In this document: positions 8,020 through 16,356 of the stretch, in pieces
Position numbering within the stretch: the first letter of the stretch is position 1
Layout of the letters: every line of letters begins with the position of its first letter
From: Verrucomicrobiota bacterium
GTDB taxonomy: Bacteria > Verrucomicrobiota > Verrucomicrobiia > Verrucomicrobiales > DEV007
DNA: 64,000 bases
Assembly: GCA_963205275.1 (NCBI GenBank)
Contig: CAUJIH010000051.1
Span: 26,128 to 90,127, forward strand
Reading direction: 5' to 3'
Notes under the pieces: generated by a model
The model's database searches: none
What the model was told of the DNA's origin: nothing
What the model saw: only the letters and a program-made list of their open reading frames with translations
Made by a program: the position numbers and the translations under genes

Positions 8020-9213
8020 ATGAAAAAAATCACCTGGATTCTGCCCGCATTCCTGCTGATCGCATTTTCTACCGTCCTAATCGCTCAAAAAAAATCGTCG
8101 AAGCTGAAATGGCGGGTTCAGCAACTCGTACAGGATCACAACGAAGGACTGGCCATCGGAGACATCGACGGCGACGGAAAAACGGACATCACCGCTGGGG
8201 AATTTTGGTACTCCGCACCCGATTTTAAACCACATCCCCTGCGAAAACTCACCCCCTTCGGAATCGATTATTTGCAAAACAGTTCCGAACACCTCTTCGA
8301 CGTGGACGGCGACGGTGACCTCGACGTTCTCGCCATCGCTTTTACCGAGCCACAACTCGCATGGTTTGAGAATCCAGGAAAGGGAAACTACGGCTCCGAT
8401 GGCTGGAAGGAACACCTGCTGGTCGATACAGAACTGAAGGCCAATGAAGCTGCATTTCTACACGACATCGACGGCGATGGAGTTCCGGAATGGATCACCA
8501 ATTCTTGGGTCAAAACGAATCCGATCACGATCTACCGTCTGATCCGAGGAAAAGATGGCAAGATCACAGCTGAGAAGCACATTGCAGCGGAGTCCGGCAA
8601 TAGCCACGGCATGGGCTTCGGCGATATCAATGGAGACGGCCTGCAGGACATCGTGATCGGCACGGGCTGGTATGAGTGTCCGAAGGCAGGTCCCTTCTCC
8701 GGTCCCTGGACTGCCCACCTAGATTTCGATCTGCCCCATGCTAGTTGCCCTGTCATCATCACGGATCTCAATGGCGATGGACGCAACGACATCATCTGGG
8801 GGAGCGGCCACAACTACGGAGTCTTCTGGGAAGAGCAACAGGCCCCCCAGGCCGACGGCACCACCACTTGGCGACGTCATCTCATCGACGACAAATTCTC
8901 ACAAGCACATGCAGTCGCATGGGTGGACATCGATCAGGATGGAAAGCCAGAACTGATCACAGGAAAGCGCTACTACGCCCACTCCGGAAAAGATCCAGGA
9001 GCCAACGACAAGATCACCGTTCAGTATTATCAATGGAATCAGGAAGCCGGAACTTGGACGAAGAATCTCATCAGCGATGCACCCGCCGGGGCTGGACCGG
9101 GGATCGGCCTGCAAATCCGCGTCGCTGATCTCGACGGCAACGGATGGCCCGACATCGCCGTCCCTGGAAAGAGCGGCACTCATATCCTCTGGAATTTGGG
9201 CTGGAATCAATAG
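8020..9213 (+). CDS. Secreted FG-GAP/VCBS repeat protein
   Basis: A 397-residue exported protein. A signal peptide (MKKITWILPAFLLIAFSTVLIA) precedes at least five FG-GAP/VCBS-type repeats, recognisable by calcium-loop motifs: IGDIDGDGKTDI, DVDGDGDLDVL, DIDGDGVPEW, DINGDGLQDIV, DLNGDGRNDII, DIDQDGKPELI and DLDGNGWPDIA. Together they should form a seven-bladed propeller. It is typical of PVC secreted proteins, where such propellers bind carbohydrates or form part of larger enzymes. I start at ATG 8020, which opens the signal peptide; a longer frame to 7921 overlaps the preceding gene. The 31-bp gap suggests co-transcription with the haem protein. A 10-bp stem-loop straddles the stop codon. It carries no recognisable catalytic domain. 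Confidence 0.85.
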   Translation: MKKITWILPAFLLIAFSTVLIAQKKSSKLKWRVQQLVQDHNEGLAIGDIDGDGKTDITAGEFWYSAPDFKPHPLRKLTPFGIDYLQNSSEHLFDVDGDGDLDVLAIAFTEPQLAWFENPGKGNYGSDGWKEHLLVDTELKANEAAFLHDIDGDGVPEWITNSWVKTNPITIYRLIRGKDGKITAEKHIAAESGNSHGMGFGDINGDGLQDIVIGTGWYECPKAGPFSGPWTAHLDFDLPHASCPVIITDLNGDGRNDIIWGSGHNYGVFWEEQQAPQADGTTTWRRHLIDDKFSQAHAVAWVDIDQDGKPELITGKRYYAHSGKDPGANDKITVQYYQWNQEAGTWTKNLISDAPAGAGPGIGLQIRVADLDGNGWPDIAVPGKSGTHILWNLGWNQ

Positions 9214-9236
9214 GGTTGAGTCGTAAACTCGACCCT
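9212..9236 (+). terminator. Stem-loop straddling the stop codon of the FG-GAP gene
   Basis: Positions 9212-9221 pair with 9227-9236 in a 10-bp stem with one G-U pair and a 5-base loop. There is no T-run, so it may be an mRNA 3' processing or stability element rather than an intrinsic terminator. The next gene starts six bases downstream at 9242. Confidence 0.4.
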
Positions 9237-9241
9237 GTCCG

Positions 9242-9790
9242 ATGGATCAGAAAGACACAAAATCCGCCGAAGGCCCCGAAGGAGAACCCATTCCTGAATT
9301 GCTTCATTCTGTCTATGAAGAGCGACCTTTTCGCACCTGCACCCGATGCGGAGAATCTCTAAGCGAGTTCGAGAGCGGATACCGAATTTCCAAAGAATTT
9401 CGCAAAGGCGAAGTGGTGCTCGAATACGCGATCTGTCATCCATGCCTAGAGCGGATGCTGGAAGAATCCTCAGTGGAGTCTAAGCAAAACCTCGCTCGCT
9501 TTCACGAAGTGCATTTTAAAGGGCCGCTCGGCTTCGATCAGTGTGCCTTTTGTGAAAAAATAAAATCTGCGGTGAGAGATGACGAATACGCCATCGCCGG
9601 GATGTGTCTCGGGACTCGCCTCATGGAGCAAGCCATGGTCTGTGTCGAATGCGCCGAAGCCATGCACGCCGTTCTTTCAGAGCATACCACGCGTATCTGG
9701 CGACGTTTTCGTGAAGAGAACTTCCCCGGCGTCCCCGTCGATTTCGAACCTTTTCCCGGCGAGAGCCTCACTCACGAGAAGGCGCTCTGA
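9242..9790 (+). CDS. Unknown cytoplasmic protein with four CxxC pairs (duplicated zinc-binding half)
   Basis: I do not recognise this 182-residue protein. It has no signal peptide. Four CxxC pairs lie at residues 33/36 (CTRC), 65/68 (CHPC), 101/104 (CAFC) and 134/137 (CVEC). They fall into two similar halves: each begins with CxxC-E, runs about 30 residues and closes with a CxxC followed by an amphipathic helix (CLERMLEE and CAEAMHAV). This suggests a tandem treble-clef or rubredoxin-like domain that binds two metal ions, probably zinc. It follows the FG-GAP gene by 28 bp and is convergent with the sigma-factor operon (3-bp gap). A regulatory or protein-binding role is plausible but unsupported. 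Confidence 0.65.
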   Translation: MDQKDTKSAEGPEGEPIPELLHSVYEERPFRTCTRCGESLSEFESGYRISKEFRKGEVVLEYAICHPCLERMLEESSVESKQNLARFHEVHFKGPLGFDQCAFCEKIKSAVRDDEYAIAGMCLGTRLMEQAMVCVECAEAMHAVLSEHTTRIWRRFREENFPGVPVDFEPFPGESLTHEKAL

Positions 9791-9793
9791 GTC

Positions 9794-10708
9794 TCAGCGA
9801 ATCAGTTCCAGGCCAGTGTGAAAGGAGCCATCCGAGCCTCTTTCCACCGCGAATGCACGATCCGTCAGGACCACCAAGTCTCCTGTGGCGAAATCCGTCA
9901 ATTCACCTTGCTCCGTCTGCGCTCGGCTTACACCCGTCAGAATGATCTGGCCCGATGTCGGATCGATCCGCAGACTCTCGGCCTCCACAGTGCAGGCAGG
10001 AGTTGTTCGCTCGACACGCACCCGACTCGCCATCAGCGTCGCCTCGTTCGCGATCACTTTCGAGCCAGGCGTCGGTAGATGCACCGAGGCAGCCTCGATG
10101 CGGAAGCCTCCGTGCTCGACCAGAACATCGCCCTCGTAGATTAACCCATTCGGCATCGCTCGACTGCGATTCGCCGTGATGCGGAAGTCCTCGATTCTGA
10201 CATCCGGCAAGCGCATCTTCTTTAGGGAAACAGAGGCGATATTCGGGACGAAAGGGAAAGCCGGTATTTCAGAAACGTCCTGATTCTTCAAAACTTTTGT
10301 CAGCCCAACTTCGGGACTGGTATGACTCAGAGTGGACGGCATCACCTGCACGACGAAACGAAACTCATCCGCTTGCCTCTGCCCCGGCTGATATCCAGTC
10401 TTCAATGTCATTAGTAGAGTCAGAGACAACGCGATCACCGCAGCTGCGGCAATCCACGGAGACAGGGAAAAATGTCTCTTTGTAGCGGAGGCCACCACGA
10501 ATGGAGTGATCTGAGAAGTTCTCGACTCATCCACCTGCGACACCTGCGACACCTGCGACACCTGCGAAATCTCGCGAGTAACGCGCAGGATCAGCTCCTC
10601 ATCATCCTTGCTGCCGAGCCGTGCGTGTTCGCGCAGCACCGCATCCATCCAGCGTGCATCCACGGATTCGGGAGCGAAGTCGTCAGAGAACTCGGGAGTG
10701 ATGCTCAT
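9794..10708 (-). CDS. Membrane partner of ECF sigma factor with LptA/OstA-like C-terminal domain
   Basis: A 304-residue single-pass membrane protein, likely the anti-sigma factor of the gene just upstream; its ATG overlaps that gene's stop (ATGA at 10705-10708), which fixes this start. Residues about 17-46 are a charged helix (WMDAVLREHARLG) as in PVC anti-sigma proteins; no HxxxCxxC zinc motif is present. Residues 48-59 are four SQV repeats encoded by a 9-bp repeat. A transmembrane segment spans about 85-104 (WIAAAAVIALSLTLLMTL). The periplasmic part (about 185-300) has short alternating beta strands such as YEGDVLVEHGGFRIEA, VIANEATLMASRVRV, and AESLRIDPTSGQIILTG, resembling the LptA/OstA N-terminal jelly roll. 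I infer a sensor of envelope state. Similarity to OstA is by eye only. Confidence 0.6.
   Translation of the reverse strand: MSITPEFSDDFAPESVDARWMDAVLREHARLGSKDDEELILRVTREISQVSQVSQVSQVDESRTSQITPFVVASATKRHFSLSPWIAAAAVIALSLTLLMTLKTGYQPGQRQADEFRFVVQVMPSTLSHTSPEVGLTKVLKNQDVSEIPAFPFVPNIASVSLKKMRLPDVRIEDFRITANRSRAMPNGLIYEGDVLVEHGGFRIEAASVHLPTPGSKVIANEATLMASRVRVERTTPACTVEAESLRIDPTSGQIILTGVSRAQTEQGELTDFATGDLVVLTDRAFAVERGSDGSFHTGLELIR
10532..10567. repeat. 9-bp perfect tandem repeat, four copies, coding
   Basis: Four uninterrupted copies of cacctgcga (10532-10540, 10541-10549, 10550-10558, 10559-10567). On the coding minus strand each unit reads Ser-Gln-Val, giving a cytoplasmic SQVSQVSQVSQV linker between the sigma-binding helix and the membrane segment. 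Copy-number change would keep frame. Confidence 0.93.
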
Positions 10709-11307
10709 GATACAGGCAGATTCGTTGAGTTCGATCTTTTCCGATCCAGACACTGCTTCAGCAGAATGCGTGCTCTTTCCAGCCGCTTGCGAATCGCCGC
10801 AGGGGCGACTCCCAGATGAGCCGCTACCTCATCACCATTACGGCCCTCGTAGTAATACGCCTGCACAGTCTCCTGCAGGAGCGGTGGGAGCAGGCACAAG
10901 CAGTCGTCAAGTTCAGCGAAGAGATCCGATCCTCCTTCCGCCCGTCGAGACTGCCAGGCCGTAATATCCTCATCCAGTCTCGATAACTCGTGATCCCCCA
11001 GATCGTAACGTCGATTCCTGCGCAGCCACTCACGCCACTTGTTGCGGACGATTCCTCGCATCCACGTGGCGAAATCCCGCGTTTCATCAAAAGTTCCTCG
11101 CTTTTGATAGGCTGTGATAAAAGCCTCCTGCACGATGTCTCGTGCTGTCGCAGAGTTTTTCGTCAGTGCCAGCGCATAAACCAACAGATCTCGGTGATGA
11201 GCGCGCACCAGTTCGCTAAACTGCTCTGGAGAGGCCATCGATTCGCCAGGAGCAGAGATGGCAGGAACAGAGATGACTGGAAAAGGAACTGTGGCTTCAG
11301 AAGACAT
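10705..11307 (-). CDS. ECF-type RNA polymerase sigma-70 factor
   Basis: A 200-residue sigma factor that contains regions 2 and 4 only. Region 2 reads FSELVRAHHRDLLVYALAL...DIVQEAFITAYQK, with TWMRGIVRNKWREWLRR in region 2.4. Region 4 is ETVQAYYYEGRNGDEVAAHLGVAPAAIRKRLERARILLKQCL, a helix-turn-helix for -35 recognition. I chose the ATG giving MSSEATVPF; the frame extends to 11409, but that extension runs into the divergent gene's promoter region and has no sigma homology. A shorter start (MASPEQFSELV) is also possible. It is translationally coupled to the LptA-like membrane protein, a layout typical of sigma/anti-sigma pairs. Probably an envelope-stress or surface-response regulator; target promoters are unknown. 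Confidence 0.9.
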   Translation of the reverse strand: MSSEATVPFPVISVPAISAPGESMASPEQFSELVRAHHRDLLVYALALTKNSATARDIVQEAFITAYQKRGTFDETRDFATWMRGIVRNKWREWLRRNRRYDLGDHELSRLDEDITAWQSRRAEGGSDLFAELDDCLCLLPPLLQETVQAYYYEGRNGDEVAAHLGVAPAAIRKRLERARILLKQCLDRKRSNSTNLPVS

Positions 11308-11383
11308 TCGTCTCACAGGAAGATTGCAGAAACACTCCGATTCTGTGACATTTTCTTTCTTTCGACAAGAGAAACCCATCATC

Positions 11384-12175
11384 TTGCGTTGCAAAATACC
11401 CGTCCTCACTGAAAACTCCCTCGTGAACTCCGGGCGCTATCAATGGATCTTCTCCCTCCTCGGACCGGCTGCGGTGCTGGCGCTGCTCGCCGGGATGATC
11501 GTTTGGTCGAGCCGCCAATCGTCAACGCAACCGTTGAACCAGAACAAGACAACCGCTGTACAGAAATCGGCTCAGAAAGAAGCGGAGCCAGTTCGCAGTT
11601 CTCAGATCGACATCGCGAAACTCTCTCCCGGCGGAACCCTTCCCGATTGGACATCTGAAGCGGGAGAATTTCTCCTAGTCGAGAAAAACGGGCGCACAGT
11701 ACTGGAGTTGCCCTCTAACCCGATGCTAGAGGGGCGGCTTGCCTGGTCGAAGCTCATTACCAGTCGCGGCACGATTCGGGCGACGATGTTCGGCGAGCGC
11801 TCGCGTCGAAATTCTCCCCGATTTTCCCTAGGCGCCGCCTCAAAGACGAACTTCTGGCTGCGTGTCGTTCCTTTGGAAAAGGCCGTCAAAATCGTGGGAG
11901 CAAAAGAAGCCGTCCTCGCTTCAGTCTCTTGGGAATGGGATTCGACTCGTCCAGTTTCCCTAGAACTCCGACTGCTGCCTCCCGATTCCGGTGATAGCCA
12001 GAAGGGTAGCACTCTGGAGGGACGAGTCTGGCAGGGCGGCGATACGCCTCCAGATCAAGCTCTCGTCAGTGCCCACTTGGGTGGCGAACTCAGCTTCGTC
12101 CGCGCTCTTGCAGGAGTGGCTCCCTACGCACTGAAGCCTGTTTACATTGAGAAGCTCGAAGTCTTTGCTGAGTGA
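11384..12175 (+). CDS. Membrane-anchored protein divergent from the ECF operon (unknown)
   Basis: I do not recognise this protein. One transmembrane segment (SLLGPAAVLALLAGMIVW) near the N-terminus is followed by a short linker and about 190 periplasmic residues rich in beta strands (FLLVEKNGRTVLELPSN, RGTIRATMFGE, FWLRVVPLEKAVKIV, VSLELRLLPP), possibly a jelly-roll or concanavalin-like fold. The start is uncertain. An ATG at 11258 would overlap the sigma gene; I use the TTG at 11384, weakly supported by a purine-rich agagaa upstream; a GTG at 11423 just before the membrane segment is the other candidate. Divergent placement beside the sigma/anti-sigma pair suggests it could be a target or third component, which is inference. 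Confidence 0.6.
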   Translation: MRCKIPVLTENSLVNSGRYQWIFSLLGPAAVLALLAGMIVWSSRQSSTQPLNQNKTTAVQKSAQKEAEPVRSSQIDIAKLSPGGTLPDWTSEAGEFLLVEKNGRTVLELPSNPMLEGRLAWSKLITSRGTIRATMFGERSRRNSPRFSLGAASKTNFWLRVVPLEKAVKIVGAKEAVLASVSWEWDSTRPVSLELRLLPPDSGDSQKGSTLEGRVWQGGDTPPDQALVSAHLGGELSFVRALAGVAPYALKPVYIEKLEVFAE

Positions 12176-12331
12176 ATTCCATGGCTTAGCTCCTTCGGAT
12201 GCAGTTCGCCAGCCTGTCCCACACCGCTCAGTTCTTCCATTTTTCCCATACGCGCATACGCTCCTTAAAACACAATTTTCCATTTGGTACTAGCGAATCC
12301 CCCGCTACAGTGCATCCACGCGACCCCCATT

Positions 12332-14608
12332 ATGAAAGCGAGTTTTCTTCTGTTCTCCCTCTCTGTAGTAACAGCAGCATCCCTCTGCGCTGAGGACCGT
12401 CTCGGTCCCGGTGACTGGCCGAACTGGCGAGGACCACTCCAGACCGGAGAGAGCCTAGAGAGTTATCAGGGCTACGAGTTTAATCCCGAGCCAGTCTGGA
12501 CTGATGACATCGCCTCACAGGGAACTCCCGTCATCTATAACGGCCGAATCTACTCATGGGGCTATCGCGGAAAAGGCCCGGATCTCGTGGAAGTCGTCCA
12601 AGCTCGTGAGGAAAAAACCGGAAAAGTAATCTGGGAGCACACCACGCACGACTTCCTGTCTGATACGGTCTATGATCGATATACGATCGGAGCTGTGACC
12701 GTTGATACAGAAACGGAAAATGTGATCTCCGCCACAGCTAACGGAGTCGTCCGCTGCGCCAGCAAGGAAGGAAAAATTCTCTGGGAAGTCTCTCTGATGG
12801 AGCGTTTTGGCCGTCTCACCTTCCCCAATGCCCGTGCTGGGGCACCCGTGATCGATGGCAATCTCGTGATCCTCCACGCCGTGACCAGTTACTGGGGTGC
12901 CGACGGCCCGGCGAAGGATCGCTACTTAGCCTTCGACAAGAAAACAGGGGAACTTGCCTGGTCTTCCACTCCCGGAGTGGGCGCTCCCTTTCTGAAAGAT
13001 TCTTCCTTTAGCACGCCTGTTCTGGAGACACGTCAGGGAAAGCGTGTCTTCTATGCCGGGAACGGATGCGGAAATATCGTCTGCGTCGATGCGAAGGACG
13101 GCACCCCGATCTGGCGCTTCCAGGCGACCGTCGGCGGCATTAATTCCTCACCCCTGATTTTCGGCGACACGATCTACGCCATCCACGGCACCGAGAATCT
13201 CGATTCCACCGAGACCGGACGCGCTTTCGCGATTAAAATTCCCGACCTCAATAACGTCGGCGGTACGGTCGATCCAGAGCAAGGCGGCGCACCGAAACTC
13301 CCTGAGAGCGCCGAAATCTGGCGTCAGCCTTTCGAGATGTTCACGAGTTCTCCCACCACTCATAATGGAAAAATTTATCAAATGCTGCGCGTCGGAGAAC
13401 TTGCGTGCATGGAGGCCACTAGCGGGAAAGTGCTCTGGACGGAAAAGCTGGCGAACTCTCAACTCCACGCCTCTCCTGTCTATGCAGACGGCCGCCTCTA
13501 CATCTCCACCTATCCCGGGAATTTCTTCGTCATCAATGTGAGCGGAGAAAAGCCTGTGATCGAACAGAAGATCAAGCTGGATGGGAATGGAATCGGTTCC
13601 GCATCGATCTGTAACGGTCGCGTCTACGTCCATACGACCCATAAACTCTACGCTTTCGAGATCAAAAATCAGGGTATTGCCTATGGCGAAGTCCCTGCGA
13701 CTCCTAAGCCCGAAATCGGGGCCCCTGCCAAACTGGTCGCCATCCCAGCGGACGTGCTGCTCGTAGGTGGGCAGTCTGCTCCCATCCGTGTTTTTGTCGC
13801 GGACGCCAATGGCAATATCATTCGCCAGCTCGGCGACGATGAGAAAACCACTTGGGAGACCTTCATTCCTCCCACAGCCAAGGTGAAAGCGACGATGGAC
13901 GCCACCTTTACAGGCAACACCATCTCTGCAGCGGATGATGCCGCAGACTCGGCAGGCGCATGGAAAGTGACGGCTGATGGCCTCGTCGGATTCATCCGGG
14001 GCCGAGTCGCTCCTAAAATCCCATTCACTGCCGATCTAGAAAATACGAAGTTAGGGCCGGAAGGTTTCGGCTTTCCGCCGCTCTCTTGGATCGGAGCGCG
14101 TCTGAAATTCGATGTTCGCGAGCTTGACGGAAGCAAGGTCTTGGCGAAAACCTTGGATCGCATCCTCTTTCAGCGCTCCATGACCTTCATCGGTTCTCCC
14201 GATTCCTCCAATTACACCGTTCAGGCGGACGTGATGACAGATGGGAATCGGCGTCTCAAGTCAACCGTTGGCGTCATCAATCAGCGTTATATCATCGATC
14301 TAGTCGGCAATTCCAATGAGATCGAAATCATTTCAAACCCGGAGCGAGTCTGGCACAAGGTGCCCTTTCCTGTTCAGGCCAATCAATGGTACACCCTGAA
14401 AACTCGTGTCGATATTGCCGCGGACGGTAGCGGAGTCGTGCGCGGCAAGGCTTGGCCCAAAGGCGAGACAGAACCCGAAGCCTGGACCATCGAATATCAT
14501 CACAAGGAAGCTCACAAAAACGGCTGTCCCGGCATCTTCGGATTCTCGCCTCAGAGCATGAAGAAGGTGTACGTCGATAACATCATCGTGACTCCTAACG
14601 AACCCTGA
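12332..14608 (+). CDS. Secreted PQQ-propeller (quinoprotein-like) protein with C-terminal jelly-roll region
   Basis: A 758-residue exported protein: signal peptide MKASFLLFSLSVVTAASLCA, then DWPNWRGPLQTGES, the hallmark entry motif of PVC outer-membrane-assembly-like PQQ-repeat proteins. Residues about 35-440 form propeller blades with GxLAW and GKVLW tryptophan motifs (VDAKDGTPIWRF, SGKVLWTEKL). The region after 450 contains beta-rich stretches and a terminal LamG-like segment (SNYTVQADVMTDGNRRL...). These proteins are often called PQQ-binding, but most lack proof of cofactor; dehydrogenase or scaffold function is equally possible. Start chosen at the signal peptide ATG; the open frame reaches 12284. 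It precedes a second propeller gene by 33 bp, so they probably form one transcript. Confidence 0.82.
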   Translation: MKASFLLFSLSVVTAASLCAEDRLGPGDWPNWRGPLQTGESLESYQGYEFNPEPVWTDDIASQGTPVIYNGRIYSWGYRGKGPDLVEVVQAREEKTGKVIWEHTTHDFLSDTVYDRYTIGAVTVDTETENVISATANGVVRCASKEGKILWEVSLMERFGRLTFPNARAGAPVIDGNLVILHAVTSYWGADGPAKDRYLAFDKKTGELAWSSTPGVGAPFLKDSSFSTPVLETRQGKRVFYAGNGCGNIVCVDAKDGTPIWRFQATVGGINSSPLIFGDTIYAIHGTENLDSTETGRAFAIKIPDLNNVGGTVDPEQGGAPKLPESAEIWRQPFEMFTSSPTTHNGKIYQMLRVGELACMEATSGKVLWTEKLANSQLHASPVYADGRLYISTYPGNFFVINVSGEKPVIEQKIKLDGNGIGSASICNGRVYVHTTHKLYAFEIKNQGIAYGEVPATPKPEIGAPAKLVAIPADVLLVGGQSAPIRVFVADANGNIIRQLGDDEKTTWETFIPPTAKVKATMDATFTGNTISAADDAADSAGAWKVTADGLVGFIRGRVAPKIPFTADLENTKLGPEGFGFPPLSWIGARLKFDVRELDGSKVLAKTLDRILFQRSMTFIGSPDSSNYTVQADVMTDGNRRLKSTVGVINQRYIIDLVGNSNEIEIISNPERVWHKVPFPVQANQWYTLKTRVDIAADGSGVVRGKAWPKGETEPEAWTIEYHHKEAHKNGCPGIFGFSPQSMKKVYVDNIIVTPNEP

Positions 14609-14641
14609 TCCTTTCTTTCATCTATCTTCTTTTCTCTCACT

Positions 14642-16222
14642 ATGAAAAAGGCTATCCTTCACACCCTTTCACTGGCCCTCCTCGCCTCCTTTCCCATTCA
14701 GGGGAATCTCGCTGTCGCCGCAGATGACGGAGGAGGAGACTGGCCCACTTGGGGGCGCACAGCCGACCGCAACATGGAATCTCCGGCCAAAGGAATTTCT
14801 CTGGACATTGATCCAGGAAAGCTCGATCCGGAAGGTAAGGTGACTGATGCCAAAGGTCTCAAATGGTATGCGGCACTTGGCTCTCAGGCTTACGGCAGTC
14901 CCACCATCGCAGACGGGCGAGTTTTTGTCGGAACCAATAATGAAAAGCCACGCGATCCTTCGATCAAAGGAGACCACAGCGTCGCGATGGCCTTTGATGA
15001 AAAAACTGGCAAGTTCCTTTGGCAACTCGCCGTTCCGAAGCTCGACGCTGGTAAAATCAACGACTGGGAGTATCTCGGCATCGCTTCCTCCATCGCCGTC
15101 GAAGGAAAATACGGCTACTTCGTGACCAACCGCTGCGAAATTATCTGCGTCGACCTCATGGGCATGGCTGATGGCAACGACGGACCGTTCAAGGATGAGG
15201 CGAAGTACCTCGCCGGAGGCCTCGAAAAGGTCAACTCGATCGATCCCATGCCCATCAACGAAGAATTCGCTGACATCGTCTGGGGATACGACATGCGCAC
15301 AGAACTCGGTGTTTTCCCCCACAACATCACCTCCAGCACCGTGACGATCACAGACAAATACATCTTCGTCGCCACATCGAACGGTGTGGACTGGTCGCAT
15401 ATCAATATCCCGAATCCCCAGGCCCCTTCCTTCGTCGCAGTGGACAAGAAGACAGGGAAACTGGCAGCAGAAGAAGCTGAAGGCATCAGTGAACACATCA
15501 TGCACTGTAACTGGTCTTCCTCTTCCTACGGAGTTCTCAACGGCAAGGAAACCGTCGTCTTCGGCGGAGGCGATGGGATCGTCTATGGATTCGATGCCAA
15601 CGAGTTTGTGACGGAAAAGGACGGAGACGAAGAGTTTCACCTGATGAAGGCACTCTGGAAAGTGGATGTCTGCCCGAAGGAATACCGCTTTGACAAAGAA
15701 GGCAATCCGATCAAGTACGCAACCTACCCTGGACCATCGGAGACGATTGGATCTCCTGTGATCTACAATGGCAAAGTGTATGTCGCGATCGGTCAGGATC
15801 CCGAGCACGGCGAAGGGATCGGTGCCTTCACCTGCATCGACCCGACTAAAGGCACGGGACAGGACGCCATCGTGTGGCAGTTCAAAGAAATCTCTCGCAG
15901 CATCTCGACTCCATCGATTGTCGACGGACTCGTGTACATCTCTGATTACTCCGGACGAGTGTTCTGCCTGGATGCCGAAACCGGAGAAAAATACTGGATG
16001 CACGATACTCTCTCCCACATCTGGAGTTCGACGCTCTACGTGGATGGGAAAGTCCTGATTGGAAATGAGGACGGTGAGCTCGTCATCCTGAAGGCTGGGA
16101 AAGAACTGGAAGAGCTGGGAGCTATCGAATTCCCCTCCCCCATCTACTCATCCTGTGCGGTGGCCAACGGGACGCTCTACGTCATGACACAGTCTCATCT
16201 GTACGCCTTCGGCAAGCCGTGA
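14642..16222 (+). CDS. Secreted PQQ-binding-like beta-propeller protein
   Basis: A 526-residue exported protein with signal peptide MKKAILHTLSLALLASFPIQGNLAVA and a single propeller. Entry motif is GGGDWPTWGRTADRN. Blades repeat V/I-DGRVFVGTNN, GKFLWQLAV, DKYIFVATSNG, GKVYVAIGQDPEHGEG, DGLVYISDYSGRVFCLDAETGEKYW, and DGKVLIGNEDGELVIL. The arrangement resembles alcohol-dehydrogenase-type quinoproteins and BamB. Internal GEGIGAFTCIDPTKGTG-type blades suggest redox or binding surfaces, but no CxxCH is present. It is the second gene of a propeller pair and is followed by a probable intrinsic terminator at 16286-16325. Function is unknown beyond an extracytoplasmic propeller role. Confidence 0.85.
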   Translation: MKKAILHTLSLALLASFPIQGNLAVAADDGGGDWPTWGRTADRNMESPAKGISLDIDPGKLDPEGKVTDAKGLKWYAALGSQAYGSPTIADGRVFVGTNNEKPRDPSIKGDHSVAMAFDEKTGKFLWQLAVPKLDAGKINDWEYLGIASSIAVEGKYGYFVTNRCEIICVDLMGMADGNDGPFKDEAKYLAGGLEKVNSIDPMPINEEFADIVWGYDMRTELGVFPHNITSSTVTITDKYIFVATSNGVDWSHINIPNPQAPSFVAVDKKTGKLAAEEAEGISEHIMHCNWSSSSYGVLNGKETVVFGGGDGIVYGFDANEFVTEKDGDEEFHLMKALWKVDVCPKEYRFDKEGNPIKYATYPGPSETIGSPVIYNGKVYVAIGQDPEHGEGIGAFTCIDPTKGTGQDAIVWQFKEISRSISTPSIVDGLVYISDYSGRVFCLDAETGEKYWMHDTLSHIWSSTLYVDGKVLIGNEDGELVILKAGKELEELGAIEFPSPIYSSCAVANGTLYVMTQSHLYAFGKP

Positions 16223-16285
16223 ATCTGACGGTACTTTGCTGCCCCTTCCGCACCTCGCCGACTTCTCCCCTTTGACTTCCTCACT

Positions 16286-16325
16286 CCACCGATGAGCGTG
16301 AGTCTTCCATTGGTGGATTTTCTCG
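16286..16325 (+). terminator. Probable intrinsic terminator after the propeller operon
   Basis: Positions 16286-16294 and 16308-16316 form a 9-bp stem with one G-U pair and a 13-base loop, followed by attttctcgcttttt. It lies 64 bp past the propeller stop codon and before the ligase-like gene. Confidence 0.5.
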
Positions 16326-16356
16326 CTTTTTGCGTCATCTTCTTGATTTCAATTCC

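Noticed and set aside
14669..16018. Open frame of 449 codons on the minus strand
   Set aside because: Antisense to the PQQ-propeller gene, with unnatural composition; the sense gene has a signal peptide and propeller motifs.
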